Shown here: positions 16,336-25,983 of the stretch, piece by piece
How the letters are laid out: the number at the start of each line of letters is the position of its first letter
Numbering within the stretch: position 1 is the stretch's first letter
NCBI RefSeq assembly: GCF_027111275.1
Contig: NZ_CP114286.1
Coordinates: 992,001-1,056,000, forward strand
Source: Flavobacterium luteolum
GTDB lineage: Bacteria; Bacteroidota; Bacteroidia; Flavobacteriales; Flavobacteriaceae
Reading direction: 5' to 3'
DNA length: 64,000 nucleotides
Made by a program: the position numbers and the translations under genes
Notes under the pieces: model-generated
Database searches by the model: none
The model's input: only the letters and a program-made list of their open reading frames with translations
Told to the model about the DNA's origin: nothing

Positions 16336-17499
16336 TTACTCAATTTTCATGATTTGCCCTCTGTCATTCCTTGAATTACTTCCAATAATAAAACCCGTAT
16401 TTTTGGGAAAAATTTTAAAAGTAACCTGCTTATCTTTAAGAGTTTCTATGATTTCGATACATTTTTTGAATGAAATATAGTGATTATCCAAAATGATCTC
16501 TGCCTTTTTACCCTTTAAAATTAGGCACGAATTTACCATTTTTTCTCCTTTGAAATCTAAAAAAGCAACTTTATTTTCCAAAATCGAAGCCAGTTTTTTA
16601 GCGAAATTCTCATTTTCGGAGTATAAAAAATAACTTTCCGGCAATGGGTTTTCTTTTCGTTTTCCTTGAAACATTTTAGCTATTGAAAACAAAAAAGCAC
16701 CTATTTTAATAAAGATACTAAAGAACTGCGATTTCTTAAAATGTTTCTGATAAAAGAAATTCATGGCTTCTTGAAAACGCATCATGTACTTTTCGTCTTT
16801 TATCGTACTTTCTCCTTTATAATGCAAAACGGTGGTTTCATGAAAGTAGAAATTCGTTTTTCCTATTTGTAAAGCCCTATACGACAAATCAATATCATCT
16901 GCATACATAAAACAGTTTTCGTCAAAACCATTTAAACCTTCATACAGTTTTCTTTCTAATAACATACAAGCACCAACGAGAATATCTACTTTTCCTGTTT
17001 CGTTTTCGTTTAAATGCTGCGCGTAATATTGATTAAAAAGTCTGGTTTTAGGAAAGATCTTATACAATCCGAAGATTTTTGTGAAAGACACCCAAGGCGT
17101 TGGAATACCGCGTTTGCTTTCTGGAAGAAATGCTCCTATTCCGTCAATTAATTTACAGCCAATAATTCCTAGATTGTTTTGCCTTTCGGCGAAAGCCAAA
17201 ATCTTTATGAAAGTATCTTCTGCAACGACAGTATCAGGATTTAAAATACAAACGTACTTTCCTTTCGCTTGACGAACACCAATATTATTTCCTTTTGGGA
17301 AACCAAAATTTTCTTTGTTTTCAATCAGTTTTACGTCGGGAAATTTTTCTTTCATCATCAAAACACTTTCGTCTGATGAATTATTATCGACTACAATAAT
17401 TTCTGCATCGATTGACGCAATTGCTTCCTGAACACTTAAAAGGCATTGTTCGAGAAAGTAACGCACATTGTAATTTAAAATAACAACCGATAATTGCAT
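16336..17499 (-). CDS. GT2-family glycosyltransferase with C-terminal extension
   Basis: The 387-residue protein has a GT-A fold: LSVVILNYN, IIVVDNNSSDES, PKGNNIGVRQAKG, the DxD-like VCILNPDTVV and the acceptor loop MYADDIDLSYR, which mark rhamnosyl-type GT2 enzymes. After about residue 285 there is an extra domain of about 100 residues ending FKIFPKNTGFIIGSNSRNDRG whose role I do not recognise. It follows the BamA/TamA-like gene by 31 bases on the same strand and is probably co-transcribed. It is likely a cell-surface polysaccharide enzyme. Confidence 0.88.
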   Translation of the reverse strand: MQLSVVILNYNVRYFLEQCLLSVQEAIASIDAEIIVVDNNSSDESVLMMKEKFPDVKLIENKENFGFPKGNNIGVRQAKGKYVCILNPDTVVAEDTFIKILAFAERQNNLGIIGCKLIDGIGAFLPESKRGIPTPWVSFTKIFGLYKIFPKTRLFNQYYAQHLNENETGKVDILVGACMLLERKLYEGLNGFDENCFMYADDIDLSYRALQIGKTNFYFHETTVLHYKGESTIKDEKYMMRFQEAMNFFYQKHFKKSQFFSIFIKIGAFLFSIAKMFQGKRKENPLPESYFLYSENENFAKKLASILENKVAFLDFKGEKMVNSCLILKGKKAEIILDNHYISFKKCIEIIETLKDKQVTFKIFPKNTGFIIGSNSRNDRGQIMKIE

Positions 17500-17530
17500 G
17501 AATAATTAAGTCTGTAGATTTTGGCCGAAG

Positions 17531-18712
17531 TTAGAAATTTTCTGATAACCCTAAGCGAAGCGACCAGTCGTTTTTACTGATTCCGTAATCCAGAGCCAAA
17601 TTACTGCCGTTGCGTTTATTCCATTTAATGCGAATTCCAGTTCCGACAGCAGGATTCCATTTTTTAAATTCATACGTATCCAGTTTAGAAACCGAAGAAA
17701 CATTGGTAAAAAAAACAGCACCAAAAAAACCGTTACGACTGATATCTGTTCGATATTCGGTTTCAAAATAAATTAAGGCATTACTTCGGTATCTGTTTTT
17801 GGTAAATCCTCGTCCTGTTTTCCCTTCACGATCCCAGCCAATACTTGGGAGATCCAAATAATGCGGTTTCCCTCCAAAAGTAGACCAAAAGAAAGCTCTT
17901 GATGCCCAAACCCGATGTTTGGTTTTACTAAAAGAATGGTATTTTCGAGCATCAAAATACAAAGATTGCCATTTGTCTCCTTCTACTCCACTAGTATTGA
18001 TTCGCAAATCAGCTTCGACGTACAGACCTTGTTCGGGATTGATAATATTTTCTCTAGAATCGTACAAACCCTGAATTGCAAATCCGAAAGAAGTCTCATC
18101 AGAATAATCGCCATTCATATATTTATAATAATCTGTTTCTCCGTCTATATAAGACTCTTCAGAAATATTTTTGTAATTGTCAAAAAGAAAACCAACTCCT
18201 AAACGATAATTACCGACAATCTGCCTTGTTATAAACTGATAAAAACGCCATTGCTGATAATCGAGCGTAGAGATTTCCTTTTTTGTATTATCTTCTCCCA
18301 AACCGTAAGTATCTTGAGGATAAATCATATACCGATAATCTCCCATAAGATTCCACTTATTGTCACTCGTATAAATATAAGATTGGATCGGAAATACAAA
18401 TTGATTGCTGAAACTAAAATATGGCGAAAAGGTAATTTGAGACATTTTGGTTTTTTCTGCATCTCCCAAGTAAAAAGTAGTCAGAAAAGAGACAACCAAA
18501 CCATTACTAGAATTAACACCGACAGGAACAGGCAATAAAGAAAAAGCCAGTTTTCGTTTTCTATCTGGGCGAATAGTATCCTGTTTATCAAAAATTTTAT
18601 GAATGACGTCTAAGATATCACGAGTTTCCACGGCAGTACTATCGTTTTGAGCCTGACAAAACGATCCTATTAAAAATAAAATCAAAATGTATTTAATTTT
18701 TAAACCATTCAC
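17531..18712 (-). CDS. BamA/TamA-family outer membrane barrel protein
   Basis: The 393-residue protein has a signal peptide (YILILFLIGSFCQAQ) and a C-terminal surface-antigen (Omp85) barrel. Motifs include GLYVEADLRINTSG, the turn AFFWSTFGGKPHYLDLP with GWDREGKTGRGFTKNRYRS, TEYRTDI and the final strand WSLRLGLSENF with terminal Phe. POTRA repeats are missing or very short, so it is a small Omp85 relative rather than BamA itself. It is probably an accessory outer-membrane transporter or assembly factor. Confidence 0.85.
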   Translation of the reverse strand: MNGLKIKYILILFLIGSFCQAQNDSTAVETRDILDVIHKIFDKQDTIRPDRKRKLAFSLLPVPVGVNSSNGLVVSFLTTFYLGDAEKTKMSQITFSPYFSFSNQFVFPIQSYIYTSDNKWNLMGDYRYMIYPQDTYGLGEDNTKKEISTLDYQQWRFYQFITRQIVGNYRLGVGFLFDNYKNISEESYIDGETDYYKYMNGDYSDETSFGFAIQGLYDSRENIINPEQGLYVEADLRINTSGVEGDKWQSLYFDARKYHSFSKTKHRVWASRAFFWSTFGGKPHYLDLPSIGWDREGKTGRGFTKNRYRSNALIYFETEYRTDISRNGFFGAVFFTNVSSVSKLDTYEFKKWNPAVGTGIRIKWNKRNGSNLALDYGISKNDWSLRLGLSENF

Positions 18713-18784
18713 TCACAATATTTTAAAATCCGTCTCTTACAAATTTAAAATTTTATTAAGAATATTAAGGTCGATTTTGAGGAA

Positions 18785-18815
18785 AGTTTTCAGTCGCGGT
18801 TTTCAGTCTCAGTTT
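18785..18815. repeat. CAGTTTTCAGT-family repeat
   Basis: AGTTTTCAGTCGCGG, TTTTCAGTCTCAGTTT repeats the element also found at 29150-29266 and 62819-62866, with partial copies near 25378. It lies between the stop of the acyltransferase gene and the start of the BamA-like gene. Function unknown. Confidence 0.7.
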
Positions 18816-18829
18816 ACAAATTGAAAACT

Positions 18830-20020
18830 CTAAAGATGTAGCTGAATTTTATATCTATTCAAAATCTTCATTACGAAAAGCATAATTATTGAAAACACCA
18901 GAGACCATAAAATTCCTGGAACGCCTTCTCTGAAATATCCTGGTATTATATGAAAGTTAAAAGCTTTACAGAAGTAATAAATTACGCCTGGCAAAATATA
19001 AATCAATAACGGGTTTGCAGCTGCAGGCATAAAGAATTCGCTCCATCTCGTCTGTTTCTTAACTTCCATCAGCCAATACAGAAAATAGAAAAGGACGGTG
19101 CAAATTGCTGCCGAGAACATTGTCCAAGAAGGCGTCCCTTTGATTTTCGATATTCCAAAATACGGGCGAAGCAAGATTGCTGTTACTGTAAATAAAACAA
19201 TAAAACCAATTACTGCCCAATTGATTTTGGAGCTAATTTTTTGATCAAAAAATAATAACGAAACTATAATTCCAGCAGAAGTCAAAGAAACATGTGTAAG
19301 ATGTCCTGCTATAAAGCTTAACCAAGAAGTGCTGTGAACAAAAGAGTTTTCTGTTAAATTAAGGGAATTCATAATTACAGAAAAAACTAAAAGTCCAATC
19401 ATTGCCCATAAGTTTCCTGAAACCAGCCAATAATAAATTACTGTAAAAAGATATGCCCAACCTATTAATCCTAGAATTCCCCACCACTTTGGCGTCATTC
19501 CGCGATCTCCAGTATCTTGCACATAAATGAAATAAAGTGCGATGAGAACTAAAATCCCTCCATATTGAAGCACATTTTTTAACCAAGCAGGAAAATCTTT
19601 CGGGTATTTATTCCAAATCGGAATAGGCATACTATACGCCAAAAGTCCCCAAAATGCTGGCGTGATAATCATTTTTGCTACATCATATCCATATTCGGCA
19701 TTGACCATAAAAACACCAATCACAATAAGTGCAATCGCTCTTTTTAAAGTATGAGTCCAGATGGTTTTCGGGCTGTCGCCTTTTATAAGTCTAGCATTAA
19801 AAGCAAACGGAACAGACATTCCGACAATAAATAAAAAAGCAGGAAAAACTAAATCTACAAAAGTCATCGCATCGGCATCTGCGGGCATGTGTTTCATCCA
19901 TTGTGGTACGTTTTGAATACTTGCAAGTTCGTTTACAAAAATCATTACAAAAATGGTAATTCCACGCAAAGCATCAATAGAAATAATACGCTGATTAAAC
20001 AGATTCTCTTTTATTTTCAT
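18830..20020 (-). CDS. Second DUF5009/HGSNAT-like membrane acyltransferase
   Basis: The 396-residue multispanning protein begins QRIISIDALRGITIFVMIF and continues VDLVFPAFLFIVGMSVPFA, the same signatures as the protein at 6256-7527, although the two are clearly diverged. This family includes lysosomal heparan-alpha-glucosaminide N-acetyltransferase. It may acetylate a surface or periplasmic sugar. It is near genes for surface polysaccharide synthesis, which fits, though it is transcribed divergently from the CpsB-like gene. Confidence 0.84.
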   Translation of the reverse strand: MKIKENLFNQRIISIDALRGITIFVMIFVNELASIQNVPQWMKHMPADADAMTFVDLVFPAFLFIVGMSVPFAFNARLIKGDSPKTIWTHTLKRAIALIVIGVFMVNAEYGYDVAKMIITPAFWGLLAYSMPIPIWNKYPKDFPAWLKNVLQYGGILVLIALYFIYVQDTGDRGMTPKWWGILGLIGWAYLFTVIYYWLVSGNLWAMIGLLVFSVIMNSLNLTENSFVHSTSWLSFIAGHLTHVSLTSAGIIVSLLFFDQKISSKINWAVIGFIVLFTVTAILLRPYFGISKIKGTPSWTMFSAAICTVLFYFLYWLMEVKKQTRWSEFFMPAAANPLLIYILPGVIYYFCKAFNFHIIPGYFREGVPGILWSLVFSIIMLFVMKILNRYKIQLHL

Positions 20021-20131
20021 AATTTTTTACTTTTTTACTAAAAATCAAATATAGTATAATTCTAAAATGTCTTGTTACAAATTCTCTACTAATTTTGCGC
20101 ATTATAAAACTGATTTATACATTTTTGCCAC

Positions 20132-20869
20132 ATGTTATCATTCCTCAAATCAAAACCCGTATTAAAAGAACTGCTTGATGGCAATTTTGTCGATATTCAT
20201 TCTCATATTTTACCGGGAATTGATGACGGGGCAAAAAACATGGCAAAATCAATTGAGTTGGTTTCGTCTTTGAAAGCGCTTGGAGTTTCCCAAATTATAA
20301 CTTCTCCGCATATCAATCATTATGTTTGGAATAATTCGCCAGAGATTATTCAATCTAAACTTCAAGACACCCAAAAGGCATTAGAAGAAAGTAAAATCAA
20401 AATACCTCTTCAGGCTGCTGCCGAATATTTTATAGACAGCTGGTTCGAAAATCATTTTAAAGAAGAAAAACTGCTGACTTTAAAAGACAATTATGTTTTG
20501 GTAGAAATATCTTATTTAAATGCACCGCTAAATATTTACAAGACCATTTTTGAGATACAAGTCGCGGGTTATATTCCAGTTTTAGCACATCCGGAACGAT
20601 ATGTTTTTTATCACAACAAGTTTTCGGAATATGAAAAATTAAAAAATGCAGGCTGTCTTTTTCAATTAAATCTGCTTTCGACTGTAGAATATTATGGTTC
20701 GCAGATTGCTAAAACAACCGATGCTCTTTTAGCAAAAGGAATGTATGATTTTTGCGGAACCGATATTCATCATAAAAAACATATTGCAGCTTTTGACGAT
20801 AAGATTAAAACCAAAAATATTGCTCCTTTAAAAGAAGTTATTGCTAATAATCAGTTTTTTAAATTCTAA
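20132..20869 (+). CDS. CpsB/YwqE-like PHP tyrosine-protein phosphatase
   Basis: The 245-residue protein is a PHP-fold metallophosphatase: metal ligands in DIHSHILPGIDDGA, TSPHINHYVW, AHPERYVFY and GTDIHHKKH. CpsB/YwqE enzymes dephosphorylate BY-kinases that control capsule and exopolysaccharide export. The neighbour, in convergent orientation with a 6-base gap, is an exopolysaccharide initiating transferase, which supports that role; the matching kinase gene is not in this window. Confidence 0.9.
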   Translation: MLSFLKSKPVLKELLDGNFVDIHSHILPGIDDGAKNMAKSIELVSSLKALGVSQIITSPHINHYVWNNSPEIIQSKLQDTQKALEESKIKIPLQAAAEYFIDSWFENHFKEEKLLTLKDNYVLVEISYLNAPLNIYKTIFEIQVAGYIPVLAHPERYVFYHNKFSEYEKLKNAGCLFQLNLLSTVEYYGSQIAKTTDALLAKGMYDFCGTDIHHKKHIAAFDDKIKTKNIAPLKEVIANNQFFKF

Positions 20870-20875
20870 AAAAGC

Positions 20876-22294
20876 TTAATAGGCGTTTTCTTCTCCTTTA
20901 AAAATATTGATAACAGTCTTTACAATAATCTTAATATCTAGCAGAAAACTCCAATTTTCGATATACCAGATATCATATTCCACGCGGTTTTCCATATCGC
21001 TTAAGACTTTAGTTTCTCCTCTAAAACCATTTACCTGCGCCCAGCCTGTAATTCCTGGTTTCGCGTATTGGCGTACCAAATAATTATTAATAAGATCGCT
21101 GTACTCTTTTGCAAGATTAACCATGTGTGGTCTTGGTCCTACAACGGACATGTCTCCAAGAAAAACATTAAAAAACTGTGGCAGTTCGTCTATACTTGTT
21201 TTACGGATAAAAGCACCAAATTTGGTTATTCTGCTATCTCCTTTTTCTGCTTGTTTATTATGTGCCAGACCATTTACATACATACTTCTAAACTTTATAC
21301 ACATAAACGATCTATTGTCTCTCCCCGATCTTTCTTGCTTAAAAAAGATAGGACCTGGTGATTCGAGTCTGATAATAATCATGATAATCGGAAACAGCCA
21401 AGGAAAAATAAGTAGAATCACAAGACCCGAAAAACAGATATCGAAAGCCTTTTTCAAAAGTCTGTTGGATGCAAATTCTAACGGTTCTGGACGAAACATT
21501 AAGACTGGCGTATTTTCATAAAAAGCAACTTCTACTTTACTTGCTTTGGTATAAAGCTGAAAATCGGGAATGAATTTGATACGAATCATATTTTGCTCGC
21601 AAATTCTAGTCAGCTCATTAATAATTTCGATATTGTCAATATGCAATGCAACATATATCTCGTCGATCTTTTTGTCGATCACGAATTTTTCAACATCTTC
21701 AAATTTCCCAATAATTAAAGCCGGATCAACAATTTGATTATCATTTATTTCGTCAAAAAAACCTAAAAAACGGTAGCCAAACGTAAGATCTTTTGCAAGA
21801 ACTTTACGAATTTTTTCACCAGATTTATTGGCCCCTACGATTATAAAAGTCTTAAAATTATAGCCTTTCGCTCGAACATATTTTAAAAGCTTCATTGACA
21901 AATAACGAGAAATCATCAGCAATCCAAAAAATATCAGGTAAAAATAAACCAAGCGAAGTCTTGAAATATCAACGTATTTTAAGTAAACAACGAATATCGA
22001 GACCAAAGCGGCATGAATAGAAATCTTTTTGATTGTTCTCCACAATATCGATTCTATCGGCTCGACTCTCACGCTTCTATTAGAATCTTTTTGGAGTAAT
22101 AAAGCAACCCATATTAAAATGGCTAAAAGCGAAACTGTTCTTTCATCTTTAGATAATAATTTATCTAAATTGCCAAACCTTGCCAAGGCCGAAAGAATAG
22201 TCGCAAGATTCAACAATACAATATCAACTACTACAAACAAAAGTTTATAATAACGTGAAATTCGATAGTGTGATAATTTTTGTAAAATTTTCAT
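20876..22294 (-). CDS. Exopolysaccharide polyprenyl glycosylphosphotransferase
   Basis: The 472-residue protein starts at ATG 22294 (MKILQKLSHYRISRYYKLL); the longer frame uses an upstream start with no supporting conservation. It has several N-terminal membrane helices, a CoA_binding_3/Rossmann-like domain (FIIVGANKSGEKIRK), and a C-terminal bacterial sugar-transferase domain: KKAFDICFSG, GPIFFKQERSGRDNR, CIKFRSM, KTSIDELPQFFNV and VVGPRPHM. It transfers a sugar phosphate to undecaprenyl phosphate, the first step of capsule or EPS repeat synthesis. It is a WcaJ/WbaP-type enzyme; substrate unknown. Confidence 0.92.
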   Translation of the reverse strand: MKILQKLSHYRISRYYKLLFVVVDIVLLNLATILSALARFGNLDKLLSKDERTVSLLAILIWVALLLQKDSNRSVRVEPIESILWRTIKKISIHAALVSIFVVYLKYVDISRLRLVYFYLIFFGLLMISRYLSMKLLKYVRAKGYNFKTFIIVGANKSGEKIRKVLAKDLTFGYRFLGFFDEINDNQIVDPALIIGKFEDVEKFVIDKKIDEIYVALHIDNIEIINELTRICEQNMIRIKFIPDFQLYTKASKVEVAFYENTPVLMFRPEPLEFASNRLLKKAFDICFSGLVILLIFPWLFPIIMIIIRLESPGPIFFKQERSGRDNRSFMCIKFRSMYVNGLAHNKQAEKGDSRITKFGAFIRKTSIDELPQFFNVFLGDMSVVGPRPHMVNLAKEYSDLINNYLVRQYAKPGITGWAQVNGFRGETKVLSDMENRVEYDIWYIENWSFLLDIKIIVKTVINIFKGEENAY

Positions 22295-22444
22295 TGCGGG
22301 GCGTAGTTTTATCCAAAAAGAATAAAAAAGACTTTTACATTTAATGTGATGCAAAATAACATTTAAATTATATTTTTTAAATACTTATTTCGTTCTATTA
22401 TTTAAAACTTTACTTTTATCTTATGCAGACTTAACATTGCACTT

Positions 22445-23410
22445 ATGCTAAAAATTGTATTTTTCTTTCTAACCATCACCGCTTCGATTAATGCTCAAAA
22501 CCCTGGCTGTACAGATCCGCAGGCAGAAAATTACAATTCGAAATTTAGACAGAATGATGGAAACTGCCGCTATAAGAACTTAAAAATAAAACCTGAATAC
22601 TCTATTCGTTTAAGCGATTCAATTAAAGAAACTTCTGGATTGATTGCCTTTGAAAACCTACTTTGGACACACAATGACGATCACGACACAACGATTTACG
22701 GATTAGATTCTCTCGGAAAAATTAAAAAGAAAATTATTCTCCCAGCAGTTATCAATCACGATTGGGAAGAAATATCGCAAGATGATACTCATATTTATGT
22801 TGGAGATTTTGGAAATAATTCTGCCGGAAATCGATCGGATTTAAGAATCCTTAAAATCGAAAAAAAATCTTTTTTAGAAGGTAAACCAAAAATTGAAACC
22901 ATTACATTTTCTTATTCCGACCAAACTGATTTTACTGCTTCAAAACCCAATAAAACTAATTTTGACTGTGAAGCTTTTATTGTTTCTAAAGACAGCATTT
23001 ATCTGTTTACCAAACAATGGAAATCATCTAAAACCAATATTTACGTTTTATCTAAGCAAGAAGGAACGCAAACTGCAAAACTCAAAGCCACACTTGACAC
23101 CAAAGGTTTGGTCACTGGCGCAACTTATTTAGAAGATAAAAAATTAATTACTTTGTGTGGCTATACCAAAGTCGGAAAACCGTTTTTGTATCTGCTTTAT
23201 GATTTTAAAAATCACGATTTTCTGTCTGGAAATAAAAGACGAATTGATATAAAACTTCCTTTTCATCAAATAGAAGGAATTGCAACAAAAGACGGACTTC
23301 ATTATTTTATGACAAATGAATCTCTAGTTCTAAAACCAATTTTAAACAATCCACAGCAAATTCATTATTTTGATTTGAGTTCAGCCCTCAGTTTGTATCT
23401 CCATAAATAA
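22445..23410 (+). CDS. Secreted beta-propeller-like protein with one GCTDP motif
   Basis: The 321-residue protein has a signal peptide (MLKIVFFFLTITASINAQ). Directly after it is one GCTDPQAENYN..DGNCRY motif, a type usually seen in tandem in Bacteroidetes surface proteins. The rest has blade-like strands (YVGDFGNNSAGNRSD, CEAFIVSKDSIYLFTKQW, GATYLEDKKLITLCGY) of a propeller fold resembling SdiA-regulated or PQQ-type proteins. No CTD sorting signal is evident. Function unknown; probably periplasmic or secreted. It is divergent from the glycosylphosphotransferase gene. Confidence 0.75.
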   Translation: MLKIVFFFLTITASINAQNPGCTDPQAENYNSKFRQNDGNCRYKNLKIKPEYSIRLSDSIKETSGLIAFENLLWTHNDDHDTTIYGLDSLGKIKKKIILPAVINHDWEEISQDDTHIYVGDFGNNSAGNRSDLRILKIEKKSFLEGKPKIETITFSYSDQTDFTASKPNKTNFDCEAFIVSKDSIYLFTKQWKSSKTNIYVLSKQEGTQTAKLKATLDTKGLVTGATYLEDKKLITLCGYTKVGKPFLYLLYDFKNHDFLSGNKRRIDIKLPFHQIEGIATKDGLHYFMTNESLVLKPILNNPQQIHYFDLSSALSLYLHK

Positions 23411-23433
23411 TTCGCAAATGCAAGATAATAGTT

Positions 23434-23441
23434 TACTTTTG
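23434..23441 (+). promoter_or_regulatory. -7 promoter element of the ABC-F gene
   Basis: TACTTTTG fits TAnnTTTG, 59 bases upstream of the GTG start of the ABC-F gene. No clear -33 element is seen. Confidence 0.45.
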
Positions 23442-23500
23442 CAGAAAGTTATGTTTTAGAAACATTCATAACTCATAATTTTATAACTTATACTTACAAA

Positions 23501-25363
23501 GTGAATTACTTATCTGTAGAAAATATATCGAAGTCATTTGGCGAAAGAGTCCTTTTTGACAACATTTCTTTTGGAATCAACAAAGATCAAAAAATCGCTT
23601 TTATTGCAAAAAATGGTTCTGGAAAAACAACCATCATGAGCATTATTAACGGATTGGAAGAACCAGATACTGGACAAGTTGTTTTACGAAAAGGAATCAG
23701 AATGGCATTTCTTTCTCAAGACAATAATCTTCAAGACGAACTTACAATTGAAGAAAGTATTTTCGCATCAGACAATGAAACTCTTAAAGTGATTGAGGCT
23801 TATGAAAAAGCTTTAGAAAATCCCTCTGACGAAGAAGCGTATCAAAAAGCCTTCGATGCAATGGATCAGCATAATGCATGGGATTTTGAAACGCAATACA
23901 AACAAATTCTATTCAAATTAAAACTGGAAGATTTTAAACTAAAAGTAAAAAATCTTTCTGGTGGACAGAAAAAACGTCTTTCTTTGGCTATAATCCTAAT
24001 CAATCGTCCAGATTTATTGATTCTAGATGAGCCAACCAACCACTTAGATCTTGAAATGATCGAATGGCTTGAAAGTTATTTTGCTAAAGAAAACATTACG
24101 CTGTTTATGGTAACGCACGACCGTTTCTTTTTGGAACGTGTCTGTAACGAAATTATCGAATTAGACAACGGAAAACTATATCAATACAAAGGAAACTATT
24201 CTTATTATCTACAGAAAAAAGAAGAAAGAATCACTTCTGAAAATGCTAGTGTTGATAAAGCCAAAAATTTATTTGTAAAAGAGTTAGAATGGATGCGTCG
24301 TCAGCCAAAAGCGAGAACGACTAAATCGAAATCACGTCAGGATGACTTTTACATTATTAAAGAAAAAGCGCAAAGTCGACGAAAAGAAAACAAAGTTGAG
24401 CTTGAAATTAACATGGAAAGAATGGGAAGCAAAATTATCGAGCTTCACAAACTTTCTAAAAAATTCAAAGACCGTGTTATTCTAGATAACTTTAGTTTTG
24501 ATTTTCAGCGTGGCGAAAGAATCGGAATTATTGGAAAAAACGGAACTGGAAAATCGACTTTCTTAAATCTGCTTACAGGAACAATTCCACCAGACAGCGG
24601 GCGTGTTGTAAAAGGAGATACCATTAAAATTGGATATTATACACAGTCTGGAATTAATCCAAAACCTGGGCAACGTGTTATTGATATTATAAAAGAATAC
24701 GGAGAATATATTCCGCTTACTAAAGGAAAAATTATTTCGGCTTCGCAACTATTGGAACGTTTTCTTTTTGATGCAAAAAAACAATACGATTATGTTGAGA
24801 AATTGAGCGGTGGAGAATTAAAACGTTTGTATTTATGTACGGTTTTAATTCAGAATCCGAACTTTCTGATTCTAGATGAACCAACAAACGATTTGGATAT
24901 CGTAACTCTGAACGTTCTAGAAAGTTTCCTTTTAGATTATCCGGGATGTTTATTGGTTGTTTCGCACGACCGTTACTTTATGGATAAAATCGTTGATCAC
25001 TTATTTGTCTTTAGAGGACAAGGGGAAATCGAAAATTTCCCAGGAAACTACTCTGATTTCCGTGCGTATGAAGACAGTGCTGATATTGCTCAAAAAGAAG
25101 AAAACAAAGCTGAAAAGAAAGATTGGAAGCAAAATAATCCAACCGGAAATTTAAGCTTCAATGAGCAAAAAGAATATCAGAAAATCGAACGAGAAATTAA
25201 AGATTTAGAAATCGAAAAGACTAAAATCGAAAAATTATTCTCTGATGGAAAAGTCGCTGATGCTGATATTGAGAAAAAAGCCAATGAACTTCAAAATATC
25301 ATAAACAAAATAGACGCAAAAGAAGAACGCTGGTTTGAACTTTCTGCTAAACTTGAAGGGTAA
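23501..25363 (+). CDS. ABC-F protein, Uup-like
   Basis: The 620-residue protein has two ABC ATPase domains: Walker A KNGSGKTT and GKNGTGKS, signature LSGGQKKR and LSGGELKR, and Walker B LLILDEP and FLILDEP. There is no membrane domain and the linker around WMRRQPKAR is basic. The tail from about residue 545 (EYQKIEREIKDLEIEK) is a coiled coil as in Uup. ABC-F proteins act on ribosomes or DNA. The start is GTG at 23501 (VNYLSVENISKSFG), since no earlier ATG fits. Confidence 0.92.
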   Translation: MNYLSVENISKSFGERVLFDNISFGINKDQKIAFIAKNGSGKTTIMSIINGLEEPDTGQVVLRKGIRMAFLSQDNNLQDELTIEESIFASDNETLKVIEAYEKALENPSDEEAYQKAFDAMDQHNAWDFETQYKQILFKLKLEDFKLKVKNLSGGQKKRLSLAIILINRPDLLILDEPTNHLDLEMIEWLESYFAKENITLFMVTHDRFFLERVCNEIIELDNGKLYQYKGNYSYYLQKKEERITSENASVDKAKNLFVKELEWMRRQPKARTTKSKSRQDDFYIIKEKAQSRRKENKVELEINMERMGSKIIELHKLSKKFKDRVILDNFSFDFQRGERIGIIGKNGTGKSTFLNLLTGTIPPDSGRVVKGDTIKIGYYTQSGINPKPGQRVIDIIKEYGEYIPLTKGKIISASQLLERFLFDAKKQYDYVEKLSGGELKRLYLCTVLIQNPNFLILDEPTNDLDIVTLNVLESFLLDYPGCLLVVSHDRYFMDKIVDHLFVFRGQGEIENFPGNYSDFRAYEDSADIAQKEENKAEKKDWKQNNPTGNLSFNEQKEYQKIEREIKDLEIEKTKIEKLFSDGKVADADIEKKANELQNIINKIDAKEERWFELSAKLEG

Positions 25364-25478
25364 ATTTTTGCTTCACGTTTTCAGTTTTAGACTTTTCTAT
25401 TAATGTTAATGTCTCAAAAACTGTAACTGTCATAAAAACTTATTTATATATTTACGACCTTAAAAAAACAAATACCAT

Positions 25479-25955
25479 ATGAAAAAATTATTAACGGCAT
25501 TTTCAATCCTTACGTTTTTTATTTCTTGTACTAGTGATTCAGGACTTGAGAGAATTCCTGAAAAGATCGATTATAGTGCTGAAAACGAAAAAGAAATTAC
25601 TGAGTATTTAGCGAAAAATAATTTAACAGCTCAAAAGACAAACACAGGTCTGCACTATATTATCAAAGAAGCAGGAACAGGTAAACAGCCAACTCTACAA
25701 TCAAACGTAACGGTGACCTACAAAGGTACTCTAACGAATGGAACTGTTTTTGATCAGACTACTACCGATGCAGGAGTAACATTTCCATTAAACAAACTAA
25801 TATTAGGATGGCAGGAAGGCTTACCACTTTTAAAAGAAGGAGGAAGCGCCTCTTTGTTTATTCCGGCACACTTAGGTTACGGCAGTAGTAAGGTTCAAAA
25901 CATTCCTGCTGGCTCTGTTTTAATTTTTGAAATAAAACTTGTTTCTGTAAATTAA
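25479..25955 (+). CDS. FKBP-type peptidyl-prolyl isomerase lipoprotein
   Basis: The 158-residue protein has a lipobox ending FISC with C17 as the lipid-attachment site, then an FKBP domain: VTVTYKGTLTNGTVFDQT, WQEGLPLLKEGG and FIPAHLGYGS...IPAGSVLIFEIKL. It should sit in the periplasm facing the membrane, where it assists folding of exported proteins. The next gene follows after 28 bases, so the two may share a transcript. Confidence 0.92.
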   Translation: MKKLLTAFSILTFFISCTSDSGLERIPEKIDYSAENEKEITEYLAKNNLTAQKTNTGLHYIIKEAGTGKQPTLQSNVTVTYKGTLTNGTVFDQTTTDAGVTFPLNKLILGWQEGLPLLKEGGSASLFIPAHLGYGSSKVQNIPAGSVLIFEIKLVSVN

Positions 25956-25983
25956 TCAATCTGTAGAACAAAACATTCTAAGA

